Source: Linanthus parryae (taxonomy: Eukaryota > Streptophyta > Magnoliopsida > Ericales > Polemoniaceae). Taken from it: a stretch of DNA of 64,000 bases. The position numbers were made by a program, and so were the translations under genes. Positions within the stretch are counted from its first letter, which is position 1. Each line of letters starts with the position of its first letter. The notes below the pieces were generated by a model. The model ran no database searches. It was not told where the DNA came from and worked only from the letters and a program-made list of their open reading frames with translations. The stretch lies in assembly GCA_023055425.1 (NCBI GenBank), contig JALGPY010000010.1:14605363-14669362 (forward strand). The letters run 5' to 3'. Shown piece after piece: positions 46,180 through 57,937 of the stretch.

Positions 46180-46884
46180 ATGGAGCATTCTCTTCTAGAG
46201 AGTCTTCCTTCAGATGTCTTTGCTCTGAACGGTGGTCTAGTGGTGAGCAAATCAAGTGCTGACTTAATCGTCTTGAGCTTAGGCAGTAAGACCATAAAGG
46301 AAAAGATCGACTATCGGTCTTTCCGGGAAGCTAACTTGCGACCTTTCTTGACTCTTGAAGAATGGACGGTTGATGTTCATCGTTTCCTAGGGTTATGTAA
46401 GGATGGTGACCACCCGGAGGCCGGTTACTGGCTAGGACTGGTATGTTCGTTTCACACATTTCCCCGTATTTTTTTAATTGTTTCTATATTTATCTTATCC
46501 GTAACTGAGCTTTCAAATTCTTAGCAACTGTTTTTGGAAACCGGCGACTGGTTGTCAGCCAAACCGCTACTTCAACACTCCTTCGACAGTGGCTTCGCTC
46601 AGGAAGGATTAGCCTGGGGTTTATTTTCGGTGGTTTGCGAGACGGACATCGACAATGTTATCCTTATACTTGACGAATTCAGTCTTGCTGATGATATTGA
46701 TCGACGAATCTTTCTGGGCGATTGTTCTCCGTTTCGCAAGCTCATGGATGACGTCTCTAGTACACCTATTCTTTGCCGGAGCGGGTCGCGTAACCCTTTG
46801 TCCGTACAGATTGGAGTTCGGGGACTGATGATCGAACTGATCGCCGGCTTCATGCTGTGGGTGCAGATCATGACGTCGAGCTAA
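46180..46884 (+). CDS. F-box-like protein, copy 2 (two exons)
   Basis: Exon 1 is 46,180-46,440 and exon 2 is 46,525-46,884, with an 84-bp GT...AG intron at the same codon as in copy 1 (after GL, before QLFLETGDW). Joined length is 206 residues. The N-terminus MEHSLLESLPSDVFALNGGLV is closer to an F-box (L-P-x-D-V) than copy 1. WLGL...LETGDWLSAKPLLQHSFDSGFAQEGLAWG again suggests a Sel1-like repeat. Exon 2 diverges from copy 1 toward the C-terminus. Upstream sequence (gatatgtgcgatggagcattctaaaaaa) is also shared with copy 1, so the duplication included the promoter side. Probable role: substrate adaptor of an SCF ligase; not certain. Confidence 0.62.
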
Positions 46885-46961
46885 GGAAGTGTTCATGATG
46901 CTTCTGGACCATCTATGCCAGTCGACTCTGGTGGTACACGTGGATGTTAGGTTTAATATAG

Positions 46962-47224
46962 TACTATCTCCATTTCTTCTCTATCACACCGGTTTGACTT
47001 TTGTCACTATTCACTGGGTCACTTTGACCCGGTGATTTGTGTAGCAAAACGATGCAATTTTTTGACAATTTTTCATGCCGCTGTAGAGTAAAAGTTTCTC
47101 TATAACACAGTGAAAAAATTATCTAAAAACTGAATTTTTTTGCTTTCCAAATCACCCGGTCAAAGTGACCCAGATACGAGTCAAAAAGTCAAACCGGTGT
47201 GATAGAGAAGAAAAGGTAGTAGTA
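46962..47224. mobile_element. Stowaway-like MITE B
   Basis: 263 bp with long imperfect inverted repeats: left TACTATCTCCATTTCTTC, right (other strand) TACTACTACCTTTTCTTC, and inner arms ctatcacaccggtttgact on both sides. It can fold into one long hairpin. Ends begin with TA as in Tc1/mariner-derived Stowaway elements. Confidence 0.8.
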
Positions 47225-48695
47225 GTCACCATAATTAGATACCTGGAGTATGTTATTTGTGCCATCCACTAATTAACGCGTTTAGTGATCGGTTTAGCAT
47301 GATATTATCACAAACTGTTATTATTATGTTGTGTAGTACTACCTCTGTTTCTTCTCCTGGAGATGCTCTAATGCTTTGATTTGTGCAAGGAGAAGAATTG
47401 TAGTGCGGTCATTGTCGACTGTAAATGATGAAGTAAATATTCTTACGGAACATTTTTTAATGAAAATGTACAAAATTTCCCCGGATCTGAACCTGGGACC
47501 TCATAGTAAAATAGTAGTGTAAAATTAAGTGTTTTTTAGTAGTATAAGAATCACCACCCATTTTTTCATTTCTCTAAGTTATACACTGTAGAGTTCAAAA
47601 CAATGAAACGTTCAACGATCTATCCTACCAATTCATACAAGTAGGTACTGGTATTAATTAGACTGACATAGCCACATCTATTCATTGCATCTACGGTATA
47701 CCTACATTCCCAAAAAGTCACTCAACCATCACATCCCGTGAGGCTGATAATATGTCTCGAGTGTTGCGTTACCACACCTTTGCTAAAAAATGCCATCAAC
47801 GCATCATTGAAGGATGAACTCTGTTTCTTTACTTTCTTACGTTTATTGTTTGCACAGGGATTAAGAAACTCGTGCAATGACAATTACCCTTCTTTTTCTG
47901 AACAATCCGAAACCTGTCTTCCCCTCTCAGCCTAACAACCTCTCTCTCAAATAATTACTTCCTCTGTTTCATTACTTTCTTACATTATCAACTGCTTGCA
48001 CAAAGATTACGAAAACTAGCAAAAATTCCTGATTACCCTTCCTCTTTCACAAGAATTCTCTCACTGTCCCCCACTCTCTATCATTATGCATCTCCAACAG
48101 GAGGAGCGAAACCTGATTTGGAGCAAAATTTGGTCCAAATTGACAAAAACACATCTCCAACAGGTGGAGCATTCAGTGGAGCAAAAGCAAAGACAATGAT
48201 TTGGAGGAGAAATTTTGTGACAATTTTGGTGAGGAGCAAAATGATAAAAATCAAGTTTAATGAAAAGTTGATTCTTCAAAAATATAAACATAGTTTTAAT
48301 TGCTTAAAGAATTATTAGGTCACTAAACGTAGTTTTACTTGTTTAGGAATTAGAGTGTTTTAGTATGTAAAATTATGTTTAAAAATTATTCAACATGTTA
48401 GTTAAAATATTTTTTTTTGAAGAATAAGTATTTTTTTGGGTCAGTAAACATAGTTTTACTTGTTTACTAATTTACTTTAGATCAATTATGTAAAGAAGAA
48501 CTATCATGATATCATGAGTTAATTAATGTTTATAATTATCGCAGCTCTAATATTGTCACATTTAACTTGTCAAAATGTGTGTGTAATATTTTTTTTCGTT
48601 TACAGTCTACAGTGGAAGACAAAATAATTGTAAAAACAAGTTTTAAACAAGCAGGACAATGTAGTCATTTACACACATTCCTACCACATCATATC
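47225..48695. other. Nuclear spacer with a duplicated piece
   Basis: 47,592-47,818 is related to 63,562-63,697 (shared cgttcaac-atctatcctac, ttaattagactga, aaaatgccatcaa-gcatcattga-ggatgaa). The 48,080-48,240 part has catctccaacagg-ggagc twice. No gene recognised. Confidence 0.55.
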
Positions 48696-48998
48696 ATGCA
48701 CTACCCAAACATGTTACTTTGATCCGATGATTTGATTAGCAATATGATGTAATTGTCTTCCATTTTTGAGTTTTACTACTATTCATCACGTCGCTTTGAT
48801 CTGATGATTTGATTAGCAATATGATGTACATTTTGTATAAAGTTTCATGATGTTGTACAGTAAACTTTTATCTACAACACCATGAAAATAAACCGAAAAA
48901 CTGTATCGTTTTGCTATTCAAATCTCCGGGTCAAAATGATGTGCCTACGGATGAAAAAGTCAAAACATGAAGAAAGAGAATAAACAGACCAAGTAATA
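48696..48998. mobile_element. Probable Stowaway-related MITE C
   Basis: It shares the tgttactttgatcc/cgatgatttg and gtaaacttttatctacaacaccatg words with MITEs A and B and ends near gtcaaaacatgaagaaagag. The left arm is internally duplicated (ccgatgatttgattagcaat and ctgatgatttgattagcaat). Boundaries are approximate. Confidence 0.45.
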
Positions 48999-49296
48999 CA
49001 TATCCCTCCAGCTTATCCTATCTCATATCCTGCTCTTACCAATCACTCAGAACCAGTACAATAATATCCTGCCTTATACCGGCACAATCATATCCTACCT
49101 CTTATACCAATACAAGTCTTATCCCCATTATTTATGTACCTTACCCAAACGAGGCCTAAAAGTTTAAGGGGCCACAACAAACTTTGGGACCACTCTTCTC
49201 TCTTATTCTTTCGATTGTTACACTATCTTTATAAGATATTTTTAATTTCCCTATTTTATAAATTTCCCTCTTTTATAGATTTCCCTAATCCCTTAT

Positions 49297-50731
49297 TGTA
49301 GGGTTTTGATTCATGGATCGCGCAAACGGAAGCATAATCAAACAAACAACCATGCAAAACCCTCCAAGGATCACAAGTCTAGATGCATAACGATAGTGAA
49401 GGTAAGAAATCATAAACACACCTTTGGGTTCTCCTTGATGACTTCAAACGCGAATAGTGTCACGTTCTCTATAGTTGATCCACGCCTAGAGTTGATCCTA
49501 GATCTCCAATCTCCTTGGTGCTAGCCCGGAATGAGAGGAGGGTGAAGGAATCACGCAAAACGAGGCACAAAGAGGGGTTCGGCCCTCTTGTGGCGTCAGG
49601 GACGAGGGGGCGGCGGCAAGGGGGCGGCGTCCTCCTTGTTGCTTGCTCTCTCTCTCCTTTGTTCTCTCCCACTCTTGTTATGTTCTCTTTTAGAGCATAA
49701 GTTATATGAGGAAGTAAGGAAGGAGGGTCCTTTATATAGTCCAACAACTCCTTGTTAACTACCTAAAGGACTTATTCTAGTCCTACTAGAATTCAATTTA
49801 GTCCCTTCCTTGCAAATTAGTCCCTACTAAGTTTGCAAGGGTTTGCAAAGTGATCCTTCTAATTAATTAATCCAATTAATTAATTCCCAAATCTAGTACA
49901 ACTCTATATAGCGTGTGACCCCATAGGTTCTATCTAGTTGGTAGCAACTTCTTTGCTAATATGGAGCGGTTTCTAGCAAAACATCCATTCTAGCCAACTA
50001 ATAGAATAGTCATCTAGACAACCTTGTACAAGTAATTGTCTCATCCCTTTGCCTCCATATCCGGATTGGACACGAGACATACAAGTCACACTCGTATATC
50101 CAATCCCTAGTTTCTCGATCCATGGAATAGCCTTATTCGTGCAAATAACATCAATATCCCATATATTGATTTATTTGAGTCTGGCCAGACATTCTATAAG
50201 CACTATCCTTTGAGTGGCCTTGGATATTTGCTCCCGTTATGTGGGAGGGGCAAATCCTCTCTACGTCCACTACGATCTCTAAGCTTGCTTCTCATTGTAT
50301 CCAGTACACGCCTTTATAACTACCCAGTTACGGTGTAGCGTTTAACGCTACCAAGATCACAATGATCCACAACTAGAATATCTAGTGACTTCAAGTCTAA
50401 GGATGACAATACCATTGTACCCGAGAAGCACTCGTGACTCAACATAACATGTATGTAGCCTTCTCGGTGATGGGTCAATCCAGTGCAACATTCCGTAATG
50501 CACACCTATGTGTTGGATCGTGATATCTCCATATCAATTCAACCCCATACTAGTCTATAGATGATTGTCCCATTTAATCATTATACTTGACTAGGGATAT
50601 TTAAGATAAACAACACGTTTGTAAATCTAAGGACTTCATTATATTAAATATCCAATAAATAATAAATGAATTTTCTAGCCAATTACAAATTCATACTAAA
50701 CTAGATTGCCTCTAGGGCATCTATTCCAACA
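49297..50731 (-). repeat. 3' LTR of the young Angela-like element
   Basis: 1,435 bp from tgtagggttttgattc to ctattccaaca on the plus strand (TG...CA ends). Equal in length to the other LTR. Confidence 0.95.
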
Positions 50732-50745
50732 GTCTCCCACTTGCA
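50732..50745 (-). other. Polypurine tract of the young element
   Basis: Minus strand reads AAGTGGGAGAC directly before TGTTGG of the LTR. It starts almost at the stop codon of the polyprotein. Confidence 0.8.
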
Positions 50746-53700
50746 CTAGAGCCAATCTGGCGCATCTCGTATGCCCATACTCCTAGTGTGCCCTTCATGC
50801 TTCCACTGCGTGAGAGGCTTCGTAAGCGGGTCTGACAGATTATCATCTGTAGGAATCTTGCATATCCGAACGTCTCCTCTATCGATAATATCTCGAATCA
50901 GATGTAACTTCCTGAGCACATGCTTGGACTTCTGGTGCGATCTTGGTTCCTTTGATTGCGCGATCGCCCCAGTGTTGTCACAGAACAACTCCACTGGATC
51001 CGCAATGCTAGGGACCACACCAAGTTCAGAAACAAACTTTCTGATCCAAACAGCCTCCTTTGCTGCGCCATTTGCAGCAATGTACTCAGCCTCTGTTGTA
51101 GAATCAGCTACCGTCTCTTGCTTGGAACTCTTCCAGCTCACCGCTGCTCCATTCAGGCAAAACACATATCCCGACTGTGATCTAAAGTCATCTCTATCGG
51201 TTTGGAAGCTTGCATCAGTGTAACCCCTTACACGCAACTCTTCCTCACCGCCAAACATCAAGAAAGCATCCTTAGTTCTTCTCAAGTACTTTAGGATGTT
51301 CTTGACAGCAATCCAGTGACTCTCACCCGGATTGGATTGGTAGCTGCTTGTCATACTCAAGGCATATGACACATCTGGTCTAGTACATAACATGGCGTAC
51401 ATGATAGATCCTATGGCCGAGGCATAGGGAAGCCTACTCATGCGTTCCTTCTCAATCTCATTGGAAGGACAACCACTCTTCGAAAGAGTGATTCCATGTG
51501 ACATGGGCAAGAATCCCTTCTTGGAATCTTGCATGTTGAACCGTTTCAACACCTTGTCAATATATGTACTTTGACTTAGGCCTAGCAACCTCTTAGATCT
51601 ATCTCTATAGATCTTTATACCGAGTATATAGGCTGCTTCCCCTAAGTCTTTCATTGAGAAACACTTTCTTAGCCAATCTTTCACAGATTGCAGCATGGGA
51701 ACCAGAAAAGCTACAGAGCTCCCACTAACCTTCTTGTAGACACAAGACTCATCTTCGTTTCTGATGAAGCCAAACTCTTTGACCACTTCATCAAAACGTC
51801 GATTCCAACTCCTAGAAGCTTGCTTCAATCCATAAATGGATCGTTGCAGCTTACAGACTTTGTTGGCTTGCTTTGGATCTTCAAAACCCTCCGGCTGTAT
51901 CATATACACGTCCTCGAGGAGATTCCCATAAAGGAATGTTGTTTTGACATCCATCTGCCAAATCTCATAGTCGTAGTATGCTGCAATTGCAAGTAGGATT
52001 CGGATGGATTTGGTCATAGCGACTGGTGAAAAGGTTTCATCATAGTCAATACCATGAATCTGTCTGAATCCTTTAGCCACCAATCGGCCCTTATAGGTAA
52101 TCACATTACCATCCATGTCGATCTTCTTCTTGAAGACCCACTTGCACCCTATGGGTCGCGCCCCATCAGGTGGTTCCACCAAAGTCCATACTTTGTTGGT
52201 ATACATGGATTCCATCTCGGATCTCATGGCCTCAAGCCACTTCTGCGAGTCTGGGCCATTCATGGCCTCCTCATAGGTAGTAGGCTCATCATCTATGAGC
52301 ATCGTGTCACCGGAATCTGTTACGAGAAGTCCGTACCTCTCGGGTTCCTGGCGCACTCTACTAGATCTACGAAGCTCTTGTGTTACCTGAACAGGTGGAT
52401 CCACAACTGCTTGTGATTCCTGTTCATGTTCCATAATCGGTTCAGTGATTTGTGGTTCTTGAACTTCTTCAAGTTCTACATTCCTCCCACTTGCTTCTTT
52501 AGAGACATACTCTCTTTCTAGAAACACGCCGGTCCGAGCAACAAACACTTTGTTCTCGGTTGGATTGTAGAAGTAGTATCCCTTAGTTTCCTTAGGGTAC
52601 CCCACAAACTTACACTTATCCGATTTAGGCCCTAGCTTGTCTGATTGTAAACGTTTTACATAGACATCGCAGCCCCAAATCCTCATGAACGACAGTGTGG
52701 GACGCCTCCCACTCCACATCTCATATGGTGTCTTCATGACTGATTTAGATGGAACACGGTTAATGGTGAAAGCTGCACTTAATAGAGCGTAGCCCCAAAA
52801 TGATAATGGAAGATCGGTTTGACACATCATAGACCGAACCATATCCAATAGGGTTCGATTCATCCTCTCGGACACGCCATTCCATTGTGGCGTTCCGGGT
52901 GGAGTGAGTTGGGACACGATCCCACACTCTCTAAGATAGTCGTCAAACTCTTGGCTCAAGTATTCTCCTCCACGATCCGATCGTAGAGCTTTGATACTTT
53001 TGCCAAGTTGCTTCTCTACTTCATTCTTGAATTCTTTGAATACTTCAAAGGATTCGGATTTTGTCCTCATAAGGTACACAAATCCATATCTACTGTAATC
53101 ATCAGTAAACGTAATGAAGTAGACATAACCACCCCTGGCAGGCGTGGCAAATGATCCACACACATCGGTATGTATGAGCGCCAATTGCTCACTAGTCCTC
53201 TCACCTTTCTTATTGAAAGGGGACTTTGTCATTTTTCCCAATAAACAAGCCTCACATGTCTCATATGATTCAAAATCAAATGAGTCTAGTAATCCATCCT
53301 TATGGAGTCTAGATACACGTTTCTCATTTATGTGGCCTAAACGACAATGCCATAAATAAGCAGGATTTAAATCATTTATTTTAATCCGCTTGGTATTAAT
53401 GTTGTAGACAGGATTACTTAGATCAAGGACATAAAGTCCATTAAATAATTGCGCACTAAAATAGTGAATATTATTCAAATAAAAGGAACAACAATTGTTC
53501 TTTATTGAAATAATAAAACCTTCCTTGTCCAAACAAGAAATATAAATAATGTTTCTGCTCATAGCAGGCACAAAATAGCAATTATTTAATTCTAAAACTA
53601 ATCCTGAAGGCAGAGATAGCTCGCACACGCCTATGGCCAACGCAGCAACCTTTGCTCCATTCCCAACGCGTAGATCTACCTCCCCTTTAGCCAATCTTTT

Positions 53701-54657
53701 ACTTCTCTTTAGATCCTTCATATTTCGACAAATATGAGATCCACATCCAGTATCTAATACCCATGATGTAGAGACAGTTAAATTGACATCTACAACAAAA
53801 ATACCTGGTGGTGGTGGAATCACTATTCCAAGCCTCTTGTCCTCCAGATATTTTGGGCAGTTCCTCCTCCAGTGTCCAGGTTGACTACAGTAGTGACATT
53901 CACCCTTAGTCACGACCTTGGCAATGGCACCAACTGGTTTGAGAGCTTGTTCCTTGGACTTGGCAACTGACTTGCCTTTGCCCTTGGAGGAAGAGGCAAA
54001 CTTTTTGCCCTTTCCTTTATGTACCATCATAATGGCCTTGCCCTTACCCTTGTTGATGCTCTGTTCAGCCGTCCTCAACATGTTGAGCAAATCTGGCAGT
54101 GGTTTAACGATCTCGTTCATGTTATAGTTCATAATGAACTGTCCATAACTTTCAGGCAACGATTGCAACACGAGATCTGTTGCCAACTCTTGGCCGACCG
54201 GGAACCCAAGCCGGGCGAGATTCTCCAAGTACCCGATCATTCGGAGTACATGGGGTCCCACCGGGTTCCCTTCTGCCAGATGACATTTGAACAGTGCCTT
54301 TGAGACCTCATACCTCTCTACCCTCGCCTGCTCTTGGAAGAGCTGCTTTAGATGTTCGATCATATCGACAGCATTCATGTTCTCATGTTGCTTCTGAAGC
54401 TCAGAGGTCATGGTGCAAAGCATTAGGCAGGCCGCATCATTAGCGTCATCAACACGCTTTTGATACGCCTTTAAGGCAGCAGGTGTCTGATTCTCTGGAC
54501 CTTCTGGAACATGCTCCTCTATTGCGTACAGCTTCTTCTCTTGCTTGAGAACAATTCTCAAGTTTCTGTACCAATCAAGAAAGTTGGTTCCAGAGAGCTT
54601 GTCCTTCTCAAGGACAGATCGTAGGGAATGTTGTGAACTCGATGAGTTGTTTGCCAT
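50746..54657 (-). CDS. gag-pol polyprotein lacking the RT YVDD loop
   Basis: 1,303 residues from MANNSSSSQHSLRSV; the frame opens 10 codons earlier, but this Met matches the gag start of the old copy. Rough domain order: gag 20-200; CCHC finger CHYCSQPGHWRRNC 254-267; protease LDTGCGSH 301-308; integrase HHCC about 437-470; core acids in HTDVCG (498), RSDRGGEY (561) and SERMNRT (597); RT from about 838 with first Asp in QMDVK (903) and IYGLKQASRSW (941-951); RNase H with TDASFQTDRDD and EAEYIA; end DAPDWL. At about residue 985 the sequence goes SSVAFLV directly to PMLQSV. The related old copy has 13 more residues here, including YVDD, so the two catalytic Asp of RT are gone. The deletion is exactly 39 bp (junction at 51,700/51,701) and leaves the frame open. 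Confidence 0.95.
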   Translation of the reverse strand: MANNSSSSQHSLRSVLEKDKLSGTNFLDWYRNLRIVLKQEKKLYAIEEHVPEGPENQTPAALKAYQKRVDDANDAACLMLCTMTSELQKQHENMNAVDMIEHLKQLFQEQARVERYEVSKALFKCHLAEGNPVGPHVLRMIGYLENLARLGFPVGQELATDLVLQSLPESYGQFIMNYNMNEIVKPLPDLLNMLRTAEQSINKGKGKAIMMVHKGKGKKFASSSKGKGKSVAKSKEQALKPVGAIAKVVTKGECHYCSQPGHWRRNCPKYLEDKRLGIVIPPPPGIFVVDVNLTVSTSWVLDTGCGSHICRNMKDLKRSKRLAKGEVDLRVGNGAKVAALAIGVCELSLPSGLVLELNNCYFVPAMSRNIIYISCLDKEGFIISIKNNCCSFYLNNIHYFSAQLFNGLYVLDLSNPVYNINTKRIKINDLNPAYLWHCRLGHINEKRVSRLHKDGLLDSFDFESYETCEACLLGKMTKSPFNKKGERTSEQLALIHTDVCGSFATPARGGYVYFITFTDDYSRYGFVYLMRTKSESFEVFKEFKNEVEKQLGKSIKALRSDRGGEYLSQEFDDYLRECGIVSQLTPPGTPQWNGVSERMNRTLLDMVRSMMCQTDLPLSFWGYALLSAAFTINRVPSKSVMKTPYEMWSGRRPTLSFMRIWGCDVYVKRLQSDKLGPKSDKCKFVGYPKETKGYYFYNPTENKVFVARTGVFLEREYVSKEASGRNVELEEVQEPQITEPIMEHEQESQAVVDPPVQVTQELRRSSRVRQEPERYGLLVTDSGDTMLIDDEPTTYEEAMNGPDSQKWLEAMRSEMESMYTNKVWTLVEPPDGARPIGCKWVFKKKIDMDGNVITYKGRLVAKGFRQIHGIDYDETFSPVAMTKSIRILLAIAAYYDYEIWQMDVKTTFLYGNLLEDVYMIQPEGFEDPKQANKVCKLQRSIYGLKQASRSWNRRFDEVVKEFGFIRNEDESCVYKKVSGSSVAFLVPMLQSVKDWLRKCFSMKDLGEAAYILGIKIYRDRSKRLLGLSQSTYIDKVLKRFNMQDSKKGFLPMSHGITLSKSGCPSNEIEKERMSRLPYASAIGSIMYAMLCTRPDVSYALSMTSSYQSNPGESHWIAVKNILKYLRRTKDAFLMFGGEEELRVRGYTDASFQTDRDDFRSQSGYVFCLNGAAVSWKSSKQETVADSTTEAEYIAANGAAKEAVWIRKFVSELGVVPSIADPVELFCDNTGAIAQSKEPRSHQKSKHVLRKLHLIRDIIDRGDVRICKIPTDDNLSDPLTKPLTQWKHEGHTRSMGIRDAPDWL

Positions 54658-56326
54658 TTGGAATTCTACAAAAAGGAAAATACGCAAGTTTTAGTATTTG
54701 TGAATTTTTGACTATATTTAATAATGGCTAGTTTATTAAATATAGCTCCCACTATTTTTCTACGGATTAATAACCCTCAAGATATTAATGCGGAAAATAT
54801 CCTTATATTTTCTAGTGGGCCAAGATCCATCTTTTTCATCTCCTTATGAGCTTGCTTTGGCAAGTCACCCATAATTCGATTACTTCTTAGGTAGGAACAA
54901 TTCCAATTGCATCCCATATGCAACTCTTGGTTCAATCGGGCAAATAACTCCTTATTTATCCATCCATATGGATAATCCCAATTGATTGCCTCTAGGTTTC
55001 TTAATCAAATTAATAGCCTAGTTGTGTTCAACCTCTTACCTAAACAATTGCACATTGTTACGTGCCATCGCATTCCATCATTATGAACCAAGTCGCCATG
55101 CTTTGGCACGCACGAACTTGATAAATAATGATGATAATGAGTGTTTAAATAACGAGAAGGCAAGAACACAATATTAAAAATTTGAGGGATTTTTCAATTT
55201 TTAATTATTTTGTTGATCAATATCAACTAATCTATCTATTTGAGTTTGGGCACAACTCCAAATAATAGATCCGGGTTGTCTAATTATCTTATTATCCTAA
55301 TTGCATGCATCATCCATACACCAACCACACAAATAATAAGACAATAAATAAACAACCACAAAAACAGAAATTAAACGTGATGTGGATATGGCCTTTTCTA
55401 GACTAAGATAATTCCAAGCCAATGGAATTATCTATGAACCCTAAACAAACACATCTCCATGCGTCTTGATCTTTTGGTCCATCCTTCATAGTCATGTGGT
55501 GTGCTCCATGCTCCATGCTCCATCTTTTGTGGCTCCTTTTGGCTTTGGGCTTCTTTTCTCCAATCTTGGCTAACAATCTACTTTATCTAGCACTAGCTAA
55601 TATCTATACTAAATAAAATAAATCTCACAAGTTGAGAAAAAAAAATGGCACGCATGCCATAAAACCCTAATTAATTATTACAATTAATTGATCAGCTCGC
55701 AGGCCGTAAAACCAAACCACAAAATTAAACATCCACATCAAACCACATCTTAAGGCCATATCCAATCACCATGCGATTTGCACATAAACAGTTAAAATCC
55801 AATTTTAACGCGCTTGGTCAATTTTAATTGATTTTAGGATTTCTAGGGTTAAAACGGTCCATGGGCCCAACAATCCAATTGCCCGGGCCCAAACAAAGTG
55901 AACCATAAAGCCCTAGGGCCGGCCCGGCCCAAAACCCGCAAGCTAGGCCCGCGGGTTAGGGCCGCCCGGCCCCTTAGGGCGCCAAGCTTGGGCGGCAAGC
56001 AAGGGGGCGGTCCCCTAGGGGCCGAACCTCCTTGTGGAGGTTGTTTCCAAAACAACCTCCTTGCTTGGAGCCCAAGTTTGGTTGTTTCCTTGTTTTGGGA
56101 GAACTCCTTCTTCCCCAAGGATGCCCAAACCCTAGATCTAAGATCCTAAAATTTCTCAAACTCACCAATTCATGCATCCAATGCAATAATTGGGTCTTGT
56201 TATGATTAATTCTTTGACAAATTGCATCCAATGCTTGATTTGTCTTGTTTTACGCGATAAACAACAAATTAAGGTGTAAAACAACAAGAATGTAACACAT
56301 AAACTACGTTTATGCTCTATGACCAG
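54658..56326 (-). other. Leader of the young Angela-like element
   Basis: About 1.7 kb of untranslated leader between primer-binding site and gag. A GC-rich island lies at 55,850-56,050 (ggcccgcgggttagggccgcc). No gene; open frames here are shadows of the GC-rich part. Confidence 0.8.
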
Positions 56327-56338
56327 GCTCTGATACCA
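56327..56338 (-). other. Primer-binding site of the young element
   Basis: Minus strand reads TGGTATCAGAGC, a perfect match to the 3' end of initiator tRNA-Met, one base from the LTR. Confidence 0.92.
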
Positions 56339-56339
56339 C

Positions 56340-57774
56340 TGTAGGGTTTTGATTCATGGATCGCGCAAACGGAAGCATAATCAAACAAACAACCATGCAA
56401 AACCCTCCAAGGATCACAAGTCTAGATGCATAACGATAGTGAAGGTAAGAAATCATAAACACACCTTTGGGTTCTCCTTGATGACTTCAAACGCGAATAG
56501 TGTCACGTTCTCTATAGTTGATCCACGCCTAGAGTTGATCCTAGATCTCCAATCTCCTTGGTGCTAGCCCGGAATGAGAGGAGGGTGAAGGAATCACGCA
56601 AAACGAGGCACAAAGAGGGGTTCGGCCCTCTTGTGGCGTCGGGGACGAGGGGGCGGCGGCAAGGGGGCGGCGTCCTCCTTGTTGCTTGCTCTCTCTCTCC
56701 TTTGTTCTCTCCCACTCTTGTTATGTTCTCTTTTAGAGCATAAGTTATATGAGGAAGGAAGGAAGGAGGGTCCTTTATATAGTCCAACAACTCCTTGTTA
56801 ACTACCTAAAGGACTTATTCTAGTCCTACTAGAATTCAATTTAGTCCCTTCCTTGCAAATTAGTCCCTACTAAGTTTGCAAGGGTTTGCAAAGTGATCCT
56901 TCTAATTAATTAATCCAATTAATTAATTCCCAAATCTAGTACAACTCTATATAGCGTGTGAACCCATAGGTTCTATCTAGTTGGTAGCAACTTCTTTGCT
57001 AATATGGAGCGGTTTCTAGCAAAACATCCATTCTAGCCAACTAATAGAATAGTCATCTAGACAACCTTGTACAAGTAATTGTCTCATCCCTTTGCCTCCA
57101 TATCCGGATTGGACACGAGACATACAAGTCACACTCGTATATCCAATCCCTAGTTTCTCGATCCATGGAATAGCCTTATTCGTGCAAATAACATCAATAT
57201 CCCATATATTGATTTATTTGAGTCTGGCCAGACATTCTATAAGCACTATCCTTCGAGTGGCCTTGGATATTAGCTCCCGTTATGTGGGAGGGGCAAATCC
57301 TCTCTACGTCCACTACGATCTCTAAGCTTGCTTCTCATTGTATCCAGTACACGCCTTTATAACTACCCAGTTACGGTGTAGCGTTTAACGCTACCAAGAT
57401 CACAATGATCCACAACTAGAATATCTAGTGACTTCAAGTCTAAGGATGACAATACCATTGTACCCGAGAAGCACTCGTGACTCAACATAACATATATGTA
57501 GCCTTCTCGATGATGGGTCAATCCAGTGCAACATTCCGTAATGCACACCTATGTGTTGGATCGTGATATCTCCATATCAATCCAACCCCATACTAGTCTA
57601 TAGATGATTGTCCCATTTAATCATTATACTTGACTAGGGATATTTAAGATAAACAACACGTTTGTAAATCTAAGGACTTCATTATATTAAATATCCAATA
57701 AATAATAAATGAATTTTCTAGCCAATTACAAATTCATACTAAACTAGATTGCCTCTAGGGCATCTATTCCAACA
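56340..57774 (-). repeat. 5' LTR of the young Angela-like element
   Basis: 1,435 bp, nearly identical to 49,297-50,731. On the minus strand it begins TGTTGGAATAGATGCCC and ends ACCCTACA. Confidence 0.95.
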
Positions 57775-57860
57775 CTTATCCCCCTGAATTTAAAATAGCT
57801 TTTCGTCCATCATGTAACACTAAAAATCTTATAAATTTTTCTATTTTATAAATTCATGTG

Positions 57861-57937
57861 TGTTGGAATTGTGCCCTAAAGGCACGGGTTGTACCTTAGT
57901 GTATTAACAAGAATAATATCTATTCTACGTCTACCCA
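57861..57937 (+). repeat. Short LTR-end-like fragment
   Basis: Starts TGTTGGAATTGTGCCCTAA, like the LTR start of a related copia family (compare TGTTGGAATAGATGCCCTA). Only about 75 bp remain before the SINE. Confidence 0.45.

Larger units (their letters stand above)
49297..57774 (-). mobile_element. Young full-length Angela-like copia element
   Basis: 8,478 bp with two 1,435-bp LTRs, a perfect 5-bp target duplication CTTAT (49,292-49,296 and 57,775-57,779), primer-binding site, polypurine tract and one continuous gag-pol frame. By eye the LTRs differ at about eight positions (for example 49,594 a/g, 49,920 c/a, 50,208 t/c), roughly 0.5 percent, so insertion was recent. Gag (LSGTNFLDWYRNLRIVLKQE) and protease (LDTGCGSHICRN) are of the Angela/BARE-like Tork branch. 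The RT lacks its YVDD loop (see the polyprotein). Confidence 0.95.

Noticed and set aside
49469..49747. 92-codon frame present in both LTRs (also 56,512-56,790)
   Set aside because: Lies fully in the LTR, Arg/Pro-rich from GC-rich sequence, with no domain; duplicated only because LTRs are identical.
55849..56231. Overlapping GC-rich frames on both strands
   Set aside because: Composition effect of the GC-rich leader of the copia element.
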